From contig OY821775.1 of NCBI GenBank assembly GCA_963682175.1, positions 51,122,053 through 51,186,052 on the forward strand: a stretch of 64,000 nucleotides of DNA, read 5' to 3'. The translations under genes and the position numbers were made by a program. This DNA comes from Triglochin maritima. Its lineage: Eukaryota > Streptophyta > Magnoliopsida > Alismatales > Juncaginaceae. Under the pieces are notes generated by a model. It did no database searches. It was not told the origin of the DNA and saw only the letters and a program-made list of their open reading frames with translations. Position 1 is the stretch's first letter, and every line of letters starts with the position of its first letter. Below, piece after piece: positions 1 through 12,730 of this stretch.

Positions 1-594
1 GAACAGTCAATTGGCTCAGCGTTGGGAAACAGGGACCACCTAAATTTAACCTCATAGAGGAAGGACCTTTACAAAAGGTAAAATGGAGGAGAAAACTATA
101 CATCCCGAAAGGAAGCAGATGATTACTGCTCTACAAATGAATCAGACCTTACCAACATATCTGAAAACCAGGTATTCAACCTTCAAGACAGTCGGGACGC
201 AATGCGCTATTGTCGTGCAACTTCTTCCTTTGGGCGCTTCACAGAACCAACCTGAGGCAACCTGCTAAAATAAATTATGTTTCACTATTCTCCAAGCACA
301 AGTATTGTCTTGCAAAAATTATGCATCCTTCACAACCAAATCAGTACACCATTTGTCAGAGATGAAAAAAATCAAGGCATTGGACACATTTAATCAACTA
401 TTATGTAATGGTCAATTAAGAGCAATGATAGAAAAACGGTAGGGGCATTTATATCATAAGAAAGTCTTATAATAAACTATAACCCCATAAAAAGAAACAA
501 AATGGAAAGACATGACATATATAAAAGATGTATAGATCATATTATTTCAGAGCATGTCTAGAAATATATAGAAACACATTGTATAAATCATTCA
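1..594. other. 3' flank of the CTD-phosphatase gene; no gene recognised
   Basis: No reading frame here resembles a known family. The stretch is AT-rich and lies immediately downstream of the TAG stop of the minus-strand phosphatase gene, so part of it is probably that gene's 3' untranslated region. A short plus-strand frame at 83-268 has no recognisable motif and is not called. Confidence 0.5.
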
Positions 595-3500
595 CTACAA
601 CCTTCCAGACGGCACACGTTTTAGCGACTGACTATCAGATACTTTCAAAGCCTTAAGAGCATCTTCAGCAGCCTGCATGTCACGGTAAATGAGGTCTACG
701 TTGGCTTTCGGTGTGAGAATAAAAGGAATAAATGTACATACGTCACAAATTTCTCAATGCCCAAAGGATTAATGTAAATGTCAGCATTTAGCCTTGCAAA
801 AGCCAAAAAGGACATTCAAATTTTCCATATAATTGCCCATTGAGTAGTGCAGGATAGAACATGCTTCTTTTTTTCGATGGATGATAGAATAAATAAGCTT
901 CTTGGAATGCTTAAAGCAACTGAAAAATATTTGAAAATTTTCATGTATCCTACTACATGCCGAGTTGTTCACAAGAAAATTGCTAACCTGCAGTTTAGCT
1001 CCTTCTTTACTTGAACAGATCCCTTTCCCCAAAACCCGTCCAGCTGTCTCAACCTGGAGCAGACACCATATGTAAAACTGGTAAGAAAAATGCTGCTTCG
1101 AGAATCTGACATCCAAAAAAATTCACAGCATTGCTTTCAAAAGGCGAATAGGTGATTACAAATATTAAGCTAGGATTTGATCACAAATTTAGCTGAAAAT
1201 TCATTTTGGAGCTACCCACCTGAGCATAATAATCTCCTTTGCACAAACTCACAGAAGCTGGAGGCTTATCTTGAAACACTAAGCTATGCCCTTCATTTGC
1301 ATGCTAATGGCAATAAATTGAAATCGGTTAACTAGACTGATAAATTGTAATTCCTACCAAAGCATGCAAATTGCAATAAACACTGAATTTTGTATTTCTT
1401 ACAAGAAATTGTTTGATATCAGAAATGAGAGCAGGTAGGCGGCTTTGTTTATCAGCTGTAGCACCAATTGCTGGCGAAGAACATTCATTCAAAGCCTCTT
1501 TCTTTGGCGAAGAAACAAAATCTTGAGTAGCATCCTCATCCAAGAAGCCACAATCCTTTCTAGGGAAATGCTTAGTTGAGCAGTCATCTCTAACTCCATT
1601 AGCGTTTTCGATGAATTCCACATAATGATCTTCTCATCATAGAAAATGAATATCAGAAACATCCAAATCACCCTAACCCTAAGGATTAATTTTACTCACA
1701 CTAATGACTAATCCATACCCGAAATTGATATAGTTAAGCAAGAGAAAATATAAAAACAAAGTTACATTTAAGTGCCACCCCCCTACAATGGCCTTTGAAT
1801 TTCCTTTTTATTTGTGTGTTGCAAGTTCAAATCATGAGGGAAGTATGATATAACAATAACCCTTAAGTCAAAATTCAAATTTAGAAGGTCGATTAAATTA
1901 GTTGCACAATCCGAACATATAATTTCTTGTTTGACCCGACCGCGGATTCTGAGGGCTGATTGACTGGGCGAACACCACTTATAACTTGAAGCATTTGATA
2001 AGTTAATAATGAAACCCCTACTAGACTAATAACTGGAAGCACTTCCACAAGGATTTTAACTCAATCGAACATGTTGTGCCATAGTTTCTCTGACACAAAG
2101 TGATTGACTTACAAAGTCTAGAAAATATAATAATGCCAGTTTACCACGAATCTTTGTTATTCATTCTTAAGACTGAGAAACCGAAAGACCAAATAACATC
2201 TTGTAAGTGGATTTCATAAAACCTGGAAGTCTAGAACATTACCACATCACATACAACATTAACAGACTATGGGCCAGCAATCCCTCACTAATACCAAATT
2301 GATTGACAATTGATATTTTCGTAGAGTTTGATACTCACTTGACAAGTGCTGAAGAGCATTGGCGGCTGCTTGAAGTTGAGCTTCTTTTCTCGTTTTCCCA
2401 GTTCCAGCTCCTATCTTCTCAGTACTGAACGTCATTCCATTTCCAGGTTCCATACTCTCACTACCAAATAGGACCTGCATTGATAGCAAATAAAACAAGA
2501 TAAATAATCTTTTCCAAGTGAAACTCATTAAAGCTAAAGAATGAGTCGAAGCAAGTTACGAAAATAAGGTCCGTTAAATACTTTTGTGTATGAAGAGAGA
2601 CTTAGAACATCCCCATGATATTCCCCTCCTCTAAACATAGCTGAGAAGACCTTGAACGCAGATACTTGTGGATAGAGCCACACACTTATGAAGAGAGCAA
2701 CATTTATATATATACATGAAAGTGATATTTCTTCATGTACATCTATCTACAACACATTTACTTTGCCTGTTATTATAGTAACATTTCTTTGATGACCTGG
2801 TGTACCTTAAAGAGAATTGACTAATGGACAGAAAAGAAAAATGAGAAGGGAAACCAAGTTTCTTTTGTTTTGTTTGCCTAGCAACTTGTAGAGATGTCTC
2901 CAAATTCGGAAAGAACTTGAATTTCTAAGTTTGTTTATTACAGAAGTTCAACATTCATGTAATCAACTTGCCAAAAAATGTGTCAACCACCGAGGTACAC
3001 GTCTGGAAAAGCTATTTTGCAAGTTTATAAGATTGAAAACTCAAAAGATGATGGTCTTTACCTCAACCAAAAATTGCAGATCATCATTATTGCTGGTTGC
3101 AACAGTTTTAAACTCGATCTACACCAAAAAGATGATATTAAGACAACAAAATTTATGTAATGTGCATTCACATTCAAACGATCATTTCAATTTCTAAACA
3201 ATACCTTAGCGTTGCATTTCCTTCCAATTTCATACAGGACATCAACTGCCAAGGAAGGTGAGACTAAAGGTGAAGTACCCTCTTCATTCCGGAAATTATT
3301 GTTGTTGGTACTAGCACATGCATGTTTTTTGGGTACCTCTCCATCTTCAACATGTTGGTGGCAATATGTCAGTTTCACATACTAAATAACGATACATATA
3401 CAAGTGGAAAAATCTTGTAGTTACCGCAGAAGAATATATAGATATATTTATATTTTTAGTCTTCCTTCTCTTTACAGGGAAAACAAGACATGCTCAGATA

Positions 3501-6437
3501 CGTAGTTTTTCACCTTTTCATCAGATATATAATTACATACACTTTTCTTACTTTTAGAAAGAAAATTAGAGGAACGAATGTCTAAACTTGAAATGTTTTC
3601 TGATTCTCAGTAGTGTCCTATCAGATCTGTCATTTTTTTCAAGCAATTATTTTCTTTATATTGGTGTCAAATATTCTATGTGGGAAGCCAAACAAACATG
3701 ACACATGGTGAACCTACAAGGCAAGTCTTCTGTGTCTCAGGAAAGAAGAGATAAAAGAAACCATTTTGGAATATTATCATCCAGTGCACATTAAGTTAAA
3801 GATGAATAAGTTCAGGAGTTGTATATTCAAGATGAGAATAGCATGCCAGACCTGGTAAAGAAGAATTATTTGCTTGCAGTTTCCTACCCCCTTCCTCTGG
3901 GATGCTCACCTGCACATAGAAAAGAAAGAAATTGAGTCACCAAGCATATAAAAATGACTAGAAATTTAGAAGTGCAGTAGGCAGGAATCCTTTAAAAGAT
4001 TGTAGGTCACAAGCAAAAAGGGGATATGCCAACATTAGAAACATTTTGGGCTTCAGAATGTAATACCAAGTATACTTCACACTTGAATTGGCAAATAGAA
4101 ATGGTTAGCCCCAAAAAGTGTTTTATTGGAACATATAAAACTTAAGGGAGGAAGATCAAAATCCAAAAAAAGTAAACTACTAAAATACTAGTCAGCTGTA
4201 GAAGGAGAGATGAAGGAAAGCTTTTCACAATTTCCACAAGGCAACAGTTGACAATTTTTTTAGTAACGTAGGGATAGGAGGCTTACATGTTCTATTTTCG
4301 TTTCAATGTCGGAACCATTAGTTCTGTCTGATGCTGTCAGGTCTCTATCGGTACCAATCAGAACACCTTTTTGCTAAAAATCATACAGAAAATGACAGTA
4401 AATCAATAGGAATTTTATGTCAACAGTACACTTGTATTCAGCATTGCCGCATCATTGGGGAGAAACTACAAACCAAATACGACAAATTGGAAACTAAAAA
4501 ATGTGTAAGACTTTTCTAGAAGCCTACGGATTGAGTTATTCTGCACTCAGTTTCAGCACCATTAGCCCCTTCAGATACTGACGGATCTTTATTGTTTCCG
4601 ACCACAACACCAGGATCCTGAAAATAGATATCATAATTAAAGGATAAGATGAAACTAACCAAGCTTCACACCATGAACGATGTCTACAATGAAGTACCTC
4701 TGACATCAAATAGTCACTAGCTTCAGGAGGGAAAGGTAGATCCAATATCTCATCCTCGTAATGGAATTCACCAATCTTTCTTAGTAAATTGTCATCAAAT
4801 TCTCTGCCAATCAAATTGTTGACTTATTTCATTTCAAAATAAGGTTAACTAAATGGAAAAAGAGAGAAGAACAACACTTACTAACCTGAAGAAACCACCT
4901 CTAACATTGCAAGCGACATTTCTAGCAACACATAATACAGGCACAAGATTTGCCATCTGTACATCATCAGGTTTATAATAGATACCAAAATTGAAGGGGG
5001 GAAATCCTAAATTGAGAAAGAAACGTACCTCAGCTTGAGGTGCATAATAGGGCGTGAACGGTGGAACAACATGAAGGCGTGGTTGATCCTTTTCGTCCCA
5101 GACATTGAGTCTATCATCAATCACCATTGCTAACTTAGGATGACAACTCCGACCTTGGAAAACATTTACTAGTGATTTTCTAGAACCTGGTAAGATGAGA
5201 GGGAGAGAGAGGTTTGAGTAAGCTTGAAAAGTTGTTAAACAAACACGAGGTGTAGAGAAAGATGTGAACGAGTATCATTGCAAAGATGATAATAAACCAT
5301 GCAATGTTATCTCAGTTATTTCTTTATTTATTTCATTGATAAACAGGACAAGCTGGGTATAATATAAATAGATAAAAATAAAGCTCTGCATTGAATTTAA
5401 TGTAGTTGTGTGTTAATATGAAAATGGTGTACAGTTAATATCATCACCTCACCAGATTTCACACACACTATGCGATCAAGAAGTTGGTTAGAGTTGATGA
5501 GATGGGATTCGGGGTCGAGAAGTCTCCACATCTCCAATGCATAATCTCTTTCAGCCATGGTACAAACATAAACTTCAAATCTTTTTCGTCCCTTTGCAAT
5601 CACATAACTTCTGAGTTCATCCCATGCAGGACGGAGTCTAACAAGCACACTAGTGTCACGGATCTCTGGATTGATGCGAGTCAAGACGATATTCCTGTCA
5701 GGCAATCTGATGACAGGTCTGAAGAAGGAGTTGTGATTGGGAGTGAGCGGAGGGACCTCCTCGTTGTGGAAGGAGAGCAACTTGCCGTTGGAGTCGACAA
5801 CGGAGTCGGTGTCGACGTACTGCTTGAGCAGGGCTCTGTCCTCCAAATACCTCTTGAGCTCAGCGGACATTCCGGAGACCCTGGCAGGATCATCCTCGGC
5901 GTCGATCCTGTTGGAGAGAGCATCGATCTTGTCCTCGAACGACTTCATGGTGTTGGCGACGAAGAGGGTCTCGTCGAGATCGAAGACGATCGAGAGGCAG
6001 CGGGGGTTGAGCATGGAGAGGCAGGAGGAGTAGAGGGAGGTGGGAGCAGCGAAGCACCAGAAGCATGGGAGATTAGGGGATGATGATCGAGAGGGGAGGG
6101 GGACCAAATGGAGCTCCTCGGAAGGGAGGAGGACGACTACGGCGGTGGAGAGCTGTCGAAGGCAGGAGTTGTAGAGGTGGTTGAGTGGATCATTATCGGG
6201 ATCACTGGTGGTTGAACGGATCTTACACATGACGGCGAAGGGGGCGATGGTCTGGAGTACGGCGAGGGGGTTGCATCGCTCGCTGGCTGGGGTCAGGTGG
6301 GAGATTCGAATCTCGTTCTTCGGGAAACGGAAGGCCCGAGTCTTGGCGGGGAACACCTCCACCTCCCCCAATCGGACCTCGCCTCGGAAAACCGTCGCCA
6401 CCCTTTTTTGCTGTTGCTGTTGCTGACTCATCATCAT
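595..6437 (-). CDS. CPL1/CPL2: RNA polymerase II CTD phosphatase-like protein (CPL1/CPL2 type), 14 coding exons
   Basis: This nuclear phosphatase family removes Ser-phosphate from the Pol II C-terminal domain and modulates stress-responsive transcription and RNA processing. Exons read in transcription order: 6437-5453, 5186-5029, 4956-4886, 4803-4698, 4617-4528, 4373-4287, 3909-3852, 3344-3205, 3118-3062, 2474-2339, 1629-1403, 1303-1220, 1053-988, 672-595. Their sum is 2,343 nt, an exact 780 codons plus stop, and every junction is in phase with GT-AG borders. The FCP1/HAD catalytic motif DLDET lies at residues ~153-157. The exon at 5186-5029 carries [16 protein letters not shown] followed by [13 protein letters not shown] residues, and the next has [17 protein letters not shown], all family hallmarks. 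Two double-stranded-RNA-binding domains follow: one from [16 protein letters not shown] to AANALQHLS, and one from [12 protein letters not shown] to [10 protein letters not shown]. The start is the first Met of [10 protein letters not shown]; an in-frame ATG at 6506 would add 23 residues. Exons 5 and 6 look like a tandem duplication. Two dsRBDs suit CPL1, while the short length suits CPL2. Confidence 0.93.
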
Positions 6438-6674
6438 CCGCTCCGGCCCCGGCCCCAACTTCAAATCAAATTCCTCCACCCCTTTCCTTTTAATTTTTAT
6501 ACCCACCCAAACGCAAACGCAAACGCAACGCTCACACTTTTTTTTGTTTTTACCGCTACTCCTCAGGGGTATTCATGGTATTTCTTTTCTTTTTTTATTA
6601 TTTTTCTTTTATTCATGATATTTTCTCCTACACTTTTATTTTATTTTATTATTATTATTATTTAATTATTATAT
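6438..6674. other. Promoter-side spacer of the CPL gene, T-rich
   Basis: Upstream region of the minus-strand phosphatase gene. It is dominated by homopolymeric T and ATT runs (6590-6660) and contains a short ACGCAA-type repeat at 6513-6528. No convincing TATA box or other gene was found. Confidence 0.4.
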
Positions 6675-6968
6675 CAACCCACGCTAGTACGTGCTCGTTT
6701 TTAATGACTACTAAACGCATCGTTGATGACGCTGCTGAGTTGACTGCTTAGTTGGAGTCATCCATGTCAACAAAACTTATAATCATTTTCTTATTTTTTT
6801 ATTTTCACTTCCCGATGCGTTTCCAATCACATTAAATGCGTCTCAAATCAGTCTGTCCTCCCTCGTTTTGGCGCTCCCACGCAGGATACACATCTCATGG
6901 ATTTTCTTCCTCCTTTTGTCTCTCTTTTGGCGCACTATCAACCATTTTCCTTCGTTCTTTGTACTCAA

Positions 6969-9929
6969 ATGGAGGAGACCTCAAACGTTCCGAAGCAGCA
7001 GATGTTTTTTCGTTCTTTCGAAGAAGTCAAAACATTTTACGTTGCCTATGCCGATTCATGTGGTTTTGGTATTAAGATAAGGCAATCTCATTACGATCGT
7101 GGTGTTGTGATACGTGTCACACTGACTTGCTCCAAGGAGGGTCACGCTCCAGCAAACCAAGGAGAAGGGAAACTAAAGCATAGGTTATCCGGTAGGGTCC
7201 AGTGCACTGCTCGGATCAGGGTCTCTGGAAACCCTGCAAGAGGGTACCACATAAACTATGTTGATCTTCAACATAACCACGTCATGCTTGAGGACGATCA
7301 AATGTGTTTCCTCCGACAAAAACGAGTCGTCTCTGATGCCGCCAGAGCACACATATCGTGCAATGATTCTGCTGAGATATCGACTGCTAAGACCATGCAA
7401 TCTTTTGTAGTCGAGGCCGGAGGTCATGACAAATTGACTTTCAACGAGCGGGACCTAAGGTGTGTCTTATTTTCTGCGTAATTTAATTGATGTTAAACAT
7501 TTTGCCCGGTCTTAAACATTGCTTTGTGCAAGAACGTTGTAAACGAAGTCAGGAATTTGAAAATGGGACCGGGCGATGCACAAGCTCTTCAGAATTATTT
7601 CATCAGGATGCAGAAAATTGATTCTATGTTTTTTTATGTAATGGATATGGATGACGAAGGAAGACTACGAAACGTGTTCTGGGCTGACTGTCGTTCTAGA
7701 GTTGCGTACTCATACTTTGGAGACGCAATATGTTTCGACACAACCTACATTACCAACAAATACGACATGCCTTTTGCCCCATTTGTAGGAATAAATCACC
7801 ATTTCGAATCGGTTTTGCTTGGTTGCGCTTTGTTGTCTTCTGAGACTACTGAAAATTACATCTGGTTGTTCCAAACTTGGTTGTCGTGCATGAACAATAC
7901 GTATATACTTAGGGTCGGTCCGATTTAAGTCTTGTGTCTGTCCGGTTTAAGTTGTATGTATGCCCGGAATAAGTTGTGGTTCTGTCTAGAATAAGTAATA
8001 TGTCTGTCCGGTTTAAGGTTTGGGCAACTTCTATCCAGACGAAGTTGTTTGTCTGTCCGGAATAAGGTCCTGCTATGTCCGGAATAAGATGTATGTATGT
8101 CCGGTTTAAGTTTTGAGTGTGCCCATAATAAGTTCTGGTTTTATCCCGATAAAGTTGCTTGTCTGTCCGGAATAAGATGTATGTCTGTCCGGAATAAGGT
8201 CTTTCTCCGTCCGGAATAAGATGTATGTCTGTCCGGAATAAGGTCCTTCTCTGTCCGGAATAAGATGTATGTCTGTCCGGTTTAAGTTTTGAGTGTGTCC
8301 AGAATAAGTTCTGGTTCTATCCAGACGAAGTTGCTTGTCTGTCCGGAATAAGGTCCTTCTCTGTTCGGAATAAGATGTATGTCTGTCCGGAATAAGTTTT
8401 GAGTGTGTCCAGAATATGGTTTGTTCGGAACAAGTTGGGTGTCTGTCCGGAATAAGTTGGGTGTATGTCCGAAATAAGTTGTATGTCTGTCCGGATTAAG
8501 TCGTACGTCTGTTCTAAATACTTTGTGGTTTTGTCCGTAATAAGTTGTGTTTGTCCGGACTAAGTTTTCAAAGTAGTTTTTCGTACCTTTGAATATATGA
8601 CTCACTCATTTAAAATTGTCCACGTCCATGCAGATATAAGTCCCCCAGCGATCATAACAGATCAATGTGGCGCCATTACTGTTGCTGTGAGGAATGTCTT
8701 CCCAGACGCGAGACACATATTTTGTATATGGCACATAATGAACAAAACTCCAGTGAAGTTGCCGACGCAGTATCGGAAACACATGCTATTTGATCTCAAA
8801 TTGATTGTATTCGATTCCAAAACCCCAGCAGAATTTGAGCGTAATTGACAGAGATTTTCTTGGTGATTTTGACCTCCATAACCATAGTTGGCTCCAATTG
8901 ATTTATGCAATCCGAGGGTCCTGGATACCTACATTTGTTGGACATTGTTTCTTCGCAGGAATGACATCTACTCAGAGAAGCGAGGGTATGAACGCCTTTT
9001 TTGACAAATACCTGACATCTAAGACCACACTTACGCAGTTCGTTGGACAATACGAACTCGCGCTCCGCCACAAGTATGAGAAGGAAGCTCAATCCGATTT
9101 TGATTGTCTTCATAAGAGCCCCCAATTAGTTTCAATGTATCCATTCGAGAGGCAGTTGAGAGAGTTGTATACGGTAGGGGTCTTCAAGAAAGTACAATTA
9201 CAAATTGGGAAGATGATATACTCCGATATTACGGAGGAGTTCAATACGGGTGACACATTCCATTACAAAGTATCTGAACGTGTATTATGTGGTGAGCAGC
9301 TACTGTCGAAACGTTTCCTAGTACAAATCAGATCTACGAACTTCACATGTGATTGTAGAATGTTTCAGCACATTGGTTTTTTATGTTGCCACATTTTTGT
9401 TGTCATTGCACGCTTAGATCCTAATGCATTGCTCCTGGAGTCTTACATCGTTAATCGACGGCGGAAGGATATTCGAAGGAGTCATCGAGAAAAGATGTAC
9501 CTAGAAGATGACATAATGGAGAAGGATGGACTTCGTCGTCACGACGACATAATGGGTCGTCTCGTTTGGATCGCACAGGAAGCTTTCATTTCACACGCAA
9601 TGTATCTTGAGGCCGTTAAGTACATTGAATTGCTTAAGGTACGTATGCAAAGTACCCAATTCCCTATTGAACTTACTGAACCTGGGACGACGGGTACATA
9701 TGTTCTCAATCCAGATAAGGTAAGACGTCCAGGCAGACCATCGACTAGACGATGGATTTCTTTAGCTGAGAAGATAGATAGAAGAAGCCACAAAAAACAC
9801 GACAAACAAGAAAAGAGAAAGTTCAAGGAGAATGTTACATCGTCGTTGCACCCAGTCGCACCGAAACCGGGGGATGAAGATTTCGGTGATTGGGACATGA
9901 ATCTGTATTACGAGGAACTTCCTCCTTAA
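6969..9929 (+). pseudogene. MULE transposase with FAR1 DNA-binding and SWIM domains, broken
   Basis: Families of this kind cut and paste Mutator-like elements; FHY3/FAR1 transcription factors descend from them. The start ATG at 6969 opens MEETSNVPKQQMFF, and the FAR1 domain follows (FEEVKTFYVAYADSCGFGI ... TCSKEG ... LQHNHVML). The MULE transposase core is at 7524-7900 (ICFDTTYITNKYDMPFAPFV, then WLFQTWLSCM). It resumes after the internal repeat array at ~8635 (PPAIITDQC, ARHIFCIWH). The SWIM zinc-binding motif CDCRMFQHIGFLCCH is at ~9349-9393, and a basic C-terminal tail follows. Damage: a TGA at 8846-8848 where the family has a coding codon, then a frameshift within about 10 nt. The first intron junction near 7459/7533 also does not join in phase. 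The array at 7905-8590 probably sits in an intron, though its splice borders are not clear. The 5' leader motif AATGCGTCTCAAATCA (6835) recurs in the related fragment at 47.4 kb. Confidence 0.85.
7905..8590 (+). repeat. Array of ~21-bp motif (GTCCGGAATAAG core) inside the transposase gene
   Basis: About 30 imperfect tandem copies with the core TGTCCGGAATAAGTTGTATG, variably GTCCGGTTTAAG or GTCCAGAATAAG. The array splits the transposase core between WLSCMNN and PPAIITDQC, so it expanded in, or inserted into, an intron. The same motif forms the arrays at 9985-12590, 13490-13930 and 45880-46945. It runs in the same direction as transposase transcription. Confidence 0.9.
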
Positions 9930-9984
9930 TTTTAGATTTCCTGTTATTTTCTGTCTCTCGTAAAACTTATAAGTTGTGAAATGT

Positions 9985-12590
9985 GTTCCTGGTTTAAGTG
10001 TAAAATGTGCCAAATGCATCAATTTTATGTGGTTTGTGTGTCCGGATTACGTTCTGGATCTGTCCGGATTAAGTGGTTTTGTGTCCAGATTAAGGTACTG
10101 GTCTGTCCGGAATATAGTCCTGGCTTGTCCGGACAATGTTCTAGCATGTACCAATTATGTTGCTCGTGTGTCCAGATTATGGTTCTAGTGTGTCCGGATT
10201 ACGTTCGGGATCTTTCCGGAATACGTTCTGGATCTGTCCGGATTAAGTGGTTTTTGTGTCCAGATTAAGGTCCTGGTTTATCCAGACAACGTTCTAGCAT
10301 GTACCAATTATGTTGCTCGTGTGTCCAGATTATGGTTCTAGTGTGTCCGGATAACGTTCGGGATCTGTCTGGATTACGTTCTGGGTCTGTCCGGTTTAAG
10401 TGGTTTTTGACTCCAGATTAAGTTCATGGTCTGTCCAGATTAAGGTCCTGGTCTGTCCAGTTTACGTTCTAGCATGTACCAATTATGTTGCTCGTGTGTC
10501 CAGATTATGGTTTTAGTGTGTCCGGATTAAGTTCGGGATCTGTCCGGATTACGTTCTGGGTCTGTCCTGTTTAAGTGGTTTTTGTGTCCAGATTAAGTTC
10601 ATGGTCTGTCCAGATTAAGGTCCTGGTCTGTCCGATTTACGTTCTAGCATTTACCAATTATGTTGCTCGTGTGTCCAGATTATAGTTTTAGTATGTCCGC
10701 ATTACGTTCGGGATTTGTCCGGATTACGTTCTGGGTATGTCCGGTTTAAGTGGTTTTTGTGTCCAGATTAAGTTCATGGTCTGTCCGGATTAAGGTCCTG
10801 GTCTGTCCGGTTTACGTTCTAGCATGTACCAATTATGTTGCTCGTGTGTCCAGATTATGGTACTAGTGTGTCCGGAATACGTTCGGGATCTGTCCGGATT
10901 ACATTCTGGTCTGTCCGGTTTAAGTGTTTTGTTTGTCCAGATTAAGTTCATGGTCTGTCCAGATTAAGGTCCTGGTCTGCCGGTTTACGTTCTAGCTTAT
11001 ACCAATATTGTTGCTCGTGTGTCCAGATTATGGTTCTAGTGTTTCCGGATTACGTTCTGGGTCTGTCCGGTTTAAGTGGTTTTTGAGTCCAGATTAAGTT
11101 CATGGTTTGTCCAGATTAAGGTCCTGGTCTGTCCAGTTTACGTTCTAGCATGTACCAATTATGTTGTTCGTGTGTCCAGATTATGGTTTTAGTATGTCCG
11201 CATTACGTTCGGGATTTGTCCGGATTACTTTCTGGGTATGTCCGGTTTAAGTGGTTTTTGTGACCAGATTAAGTTCATGGTCTATCCGGATTAAGGTCAT
11301 GGTCTGTCCGGTTTACGTTCTAGCATGTACCAATTATGTTGCTCGTGTGTCCAGATTATGGTTCTAGCGTGTCCGGAATACGTTCGGGATCTGTCCGGAT
11401 TACGTTCTGGGTATGTCCGGTTTAAGTGGTTTTTGTGTCCAGATTAAGTTCATGGTCTGTCCGGATTAAGGTCCTGGTCTGTCCGGTTTACGTTCTAGCT
11501 TGTACCAATTATGTTGCTCGTGTGTCCAGATTATGGTTTTAGTATGTCTGCATTACGTTCGGGATCTGTCCGGATTACGTTCTCGGTATGTCCGGTTTAA
11601 GTGGTTTTTGTGCCAGATTAAGTTCGTCTGTCCGGATTAAGGTCCTGGTTTGTCCGGTTTACGTTCTAGCATGTACCAATTATGTTGCTCGTGTGTCCAG
11701 ATTATGTTTCTAGTGTGTCCGGAACACGTTCGGGATCTGTCAGGATTACGTTCTGGTCTGTCCGGTTTAAGTGTTTTGTTTGTCCAGATTAAGTTCATGG
11801 TCTGTCCGGATTAAGGTCCTGGTCTGTCCGGTTTATGTTCTAACGTATACCAATATTGTTGCTCGTATGTCCAGATTATGGTTCTAGTGTGTCCGGATTA
11901 CGTTCTGGGTCTGTCCGGTTTAAGTATTTTGTTTGTCCAGATTAAGTTCATAGTCTGTCCGGAGTAAGGTCCTGCTCTGTCCGGTTTACGTTCTAGCTTG
12001 TACCAATATTGTTGCTCGTGTGTCCAGATTATTGTTTTAGTGTGTCCGGATTACGTTCAGGATCTGTCCGCATTACGTTCGGGATCTGTCCGGATTACGT
12101 TCTGGGTATGTCCGGTTTAAGTGGTTTTTGTGTCCAGATTAAGTTCATGGTCTGTCCGGATTAATGTCCTGGTCTGTCCGGTTTACGTTCTAGCTTATAC
12201 CAATATTGTTGCTCGTGTGTCCAGATTATGGTTTTAGTGTGTCCGGATTACGTTCGGGATCTGTCCGGATTACGTTCTGGGTCTGTCCGGTTTAAGTGTT
12301 TTGTTTGTCCGGATTAAGTTCATGGTCTGTCCGAATTAAGGTCTTGGTCTGTCCGGTTTACGTTCTAGCTTGTACCAATTACGTTGCTCGTGTGTCCAGA
12401 TTATGGTTTTAGTGTGACCGGATTACGTTCTGGGTCTGTCCGGTTTAAGTGGTTTTTGTGTCCAGATTAAGTTCATGGTCTGTCCAGATTAAGGTCTTGG
12501 TCTGTCCGGTTTACGTTCTAGCTTGTACCAATTATGTTGCTCGTGTGTCCAGATTATGATTCTAGTCTGTCCGGTTTACGTTCTAGCCTG
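9985..12590 (+). repeat. Higher-order tandem array (~175-bp unit of ~21-bp sub-repeats)
   Basis: The basic motif is GTCCGGATTAAG/GTCCGGTTTACG. Sub-repeats are ordered into a ~175-bp unit marked once per unit by GTTCTAGCATGTACCAATT. That marker falls at about 10141, 10293, 10469, 10644, 10819, 10992, 11144 and 11320, giving spacings of ~152 or ~173-176 bp. About 14 units fill the space between the convergent transposase and Ulp1 genes. No coding potential is credited; short frames inside it are artefacts of the periodicity. Confidence 0.92.
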
Positions 12591-12730
12591 TACCAAAAAT
12601 GGACTTTGTAATTTGTAATTTCCTATCTTTTAAAAAATGGAGTTTGTAATTTGTAATTCACTATCTGTAAAAAAATAAACTTCGTAATTTGTACAGCTAA
12701 AATAAAAGATCACACTCCAGGTACTGGTGT
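12591..12730. other. Spacer between array and Ulp1 gene
   Basis: AT-rich spacer containing two copies of a GGA-TTTGTAATTTGTAATT-like phrase (near 12601 and 12640). It probably includes the 3' end of the minus-strand Ulp1 transcript. Confidence 0.4.

Noticed and set aside
5484..6083. 199-codon plus-strand frame over the phosphatase exon 1
   Set aside because: It is exactly antisense to a well supported FCP1-domain exon and has no recognisable motif.
7905..8590. Regularly spaced short repeats that could look like a CRISPR array
   Set aside because: There are no unique spacers of constant length, repeats are adjacent and degenerate, and the window is a plant nuclear genome; it is a tandem array inside a MULE.
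9976..10268. Open frames within the 21-bp array (Cys/Val/Arg-rich)
   Set aside because: The period of the array gives repetitive peptides in several frames; none has coding character.
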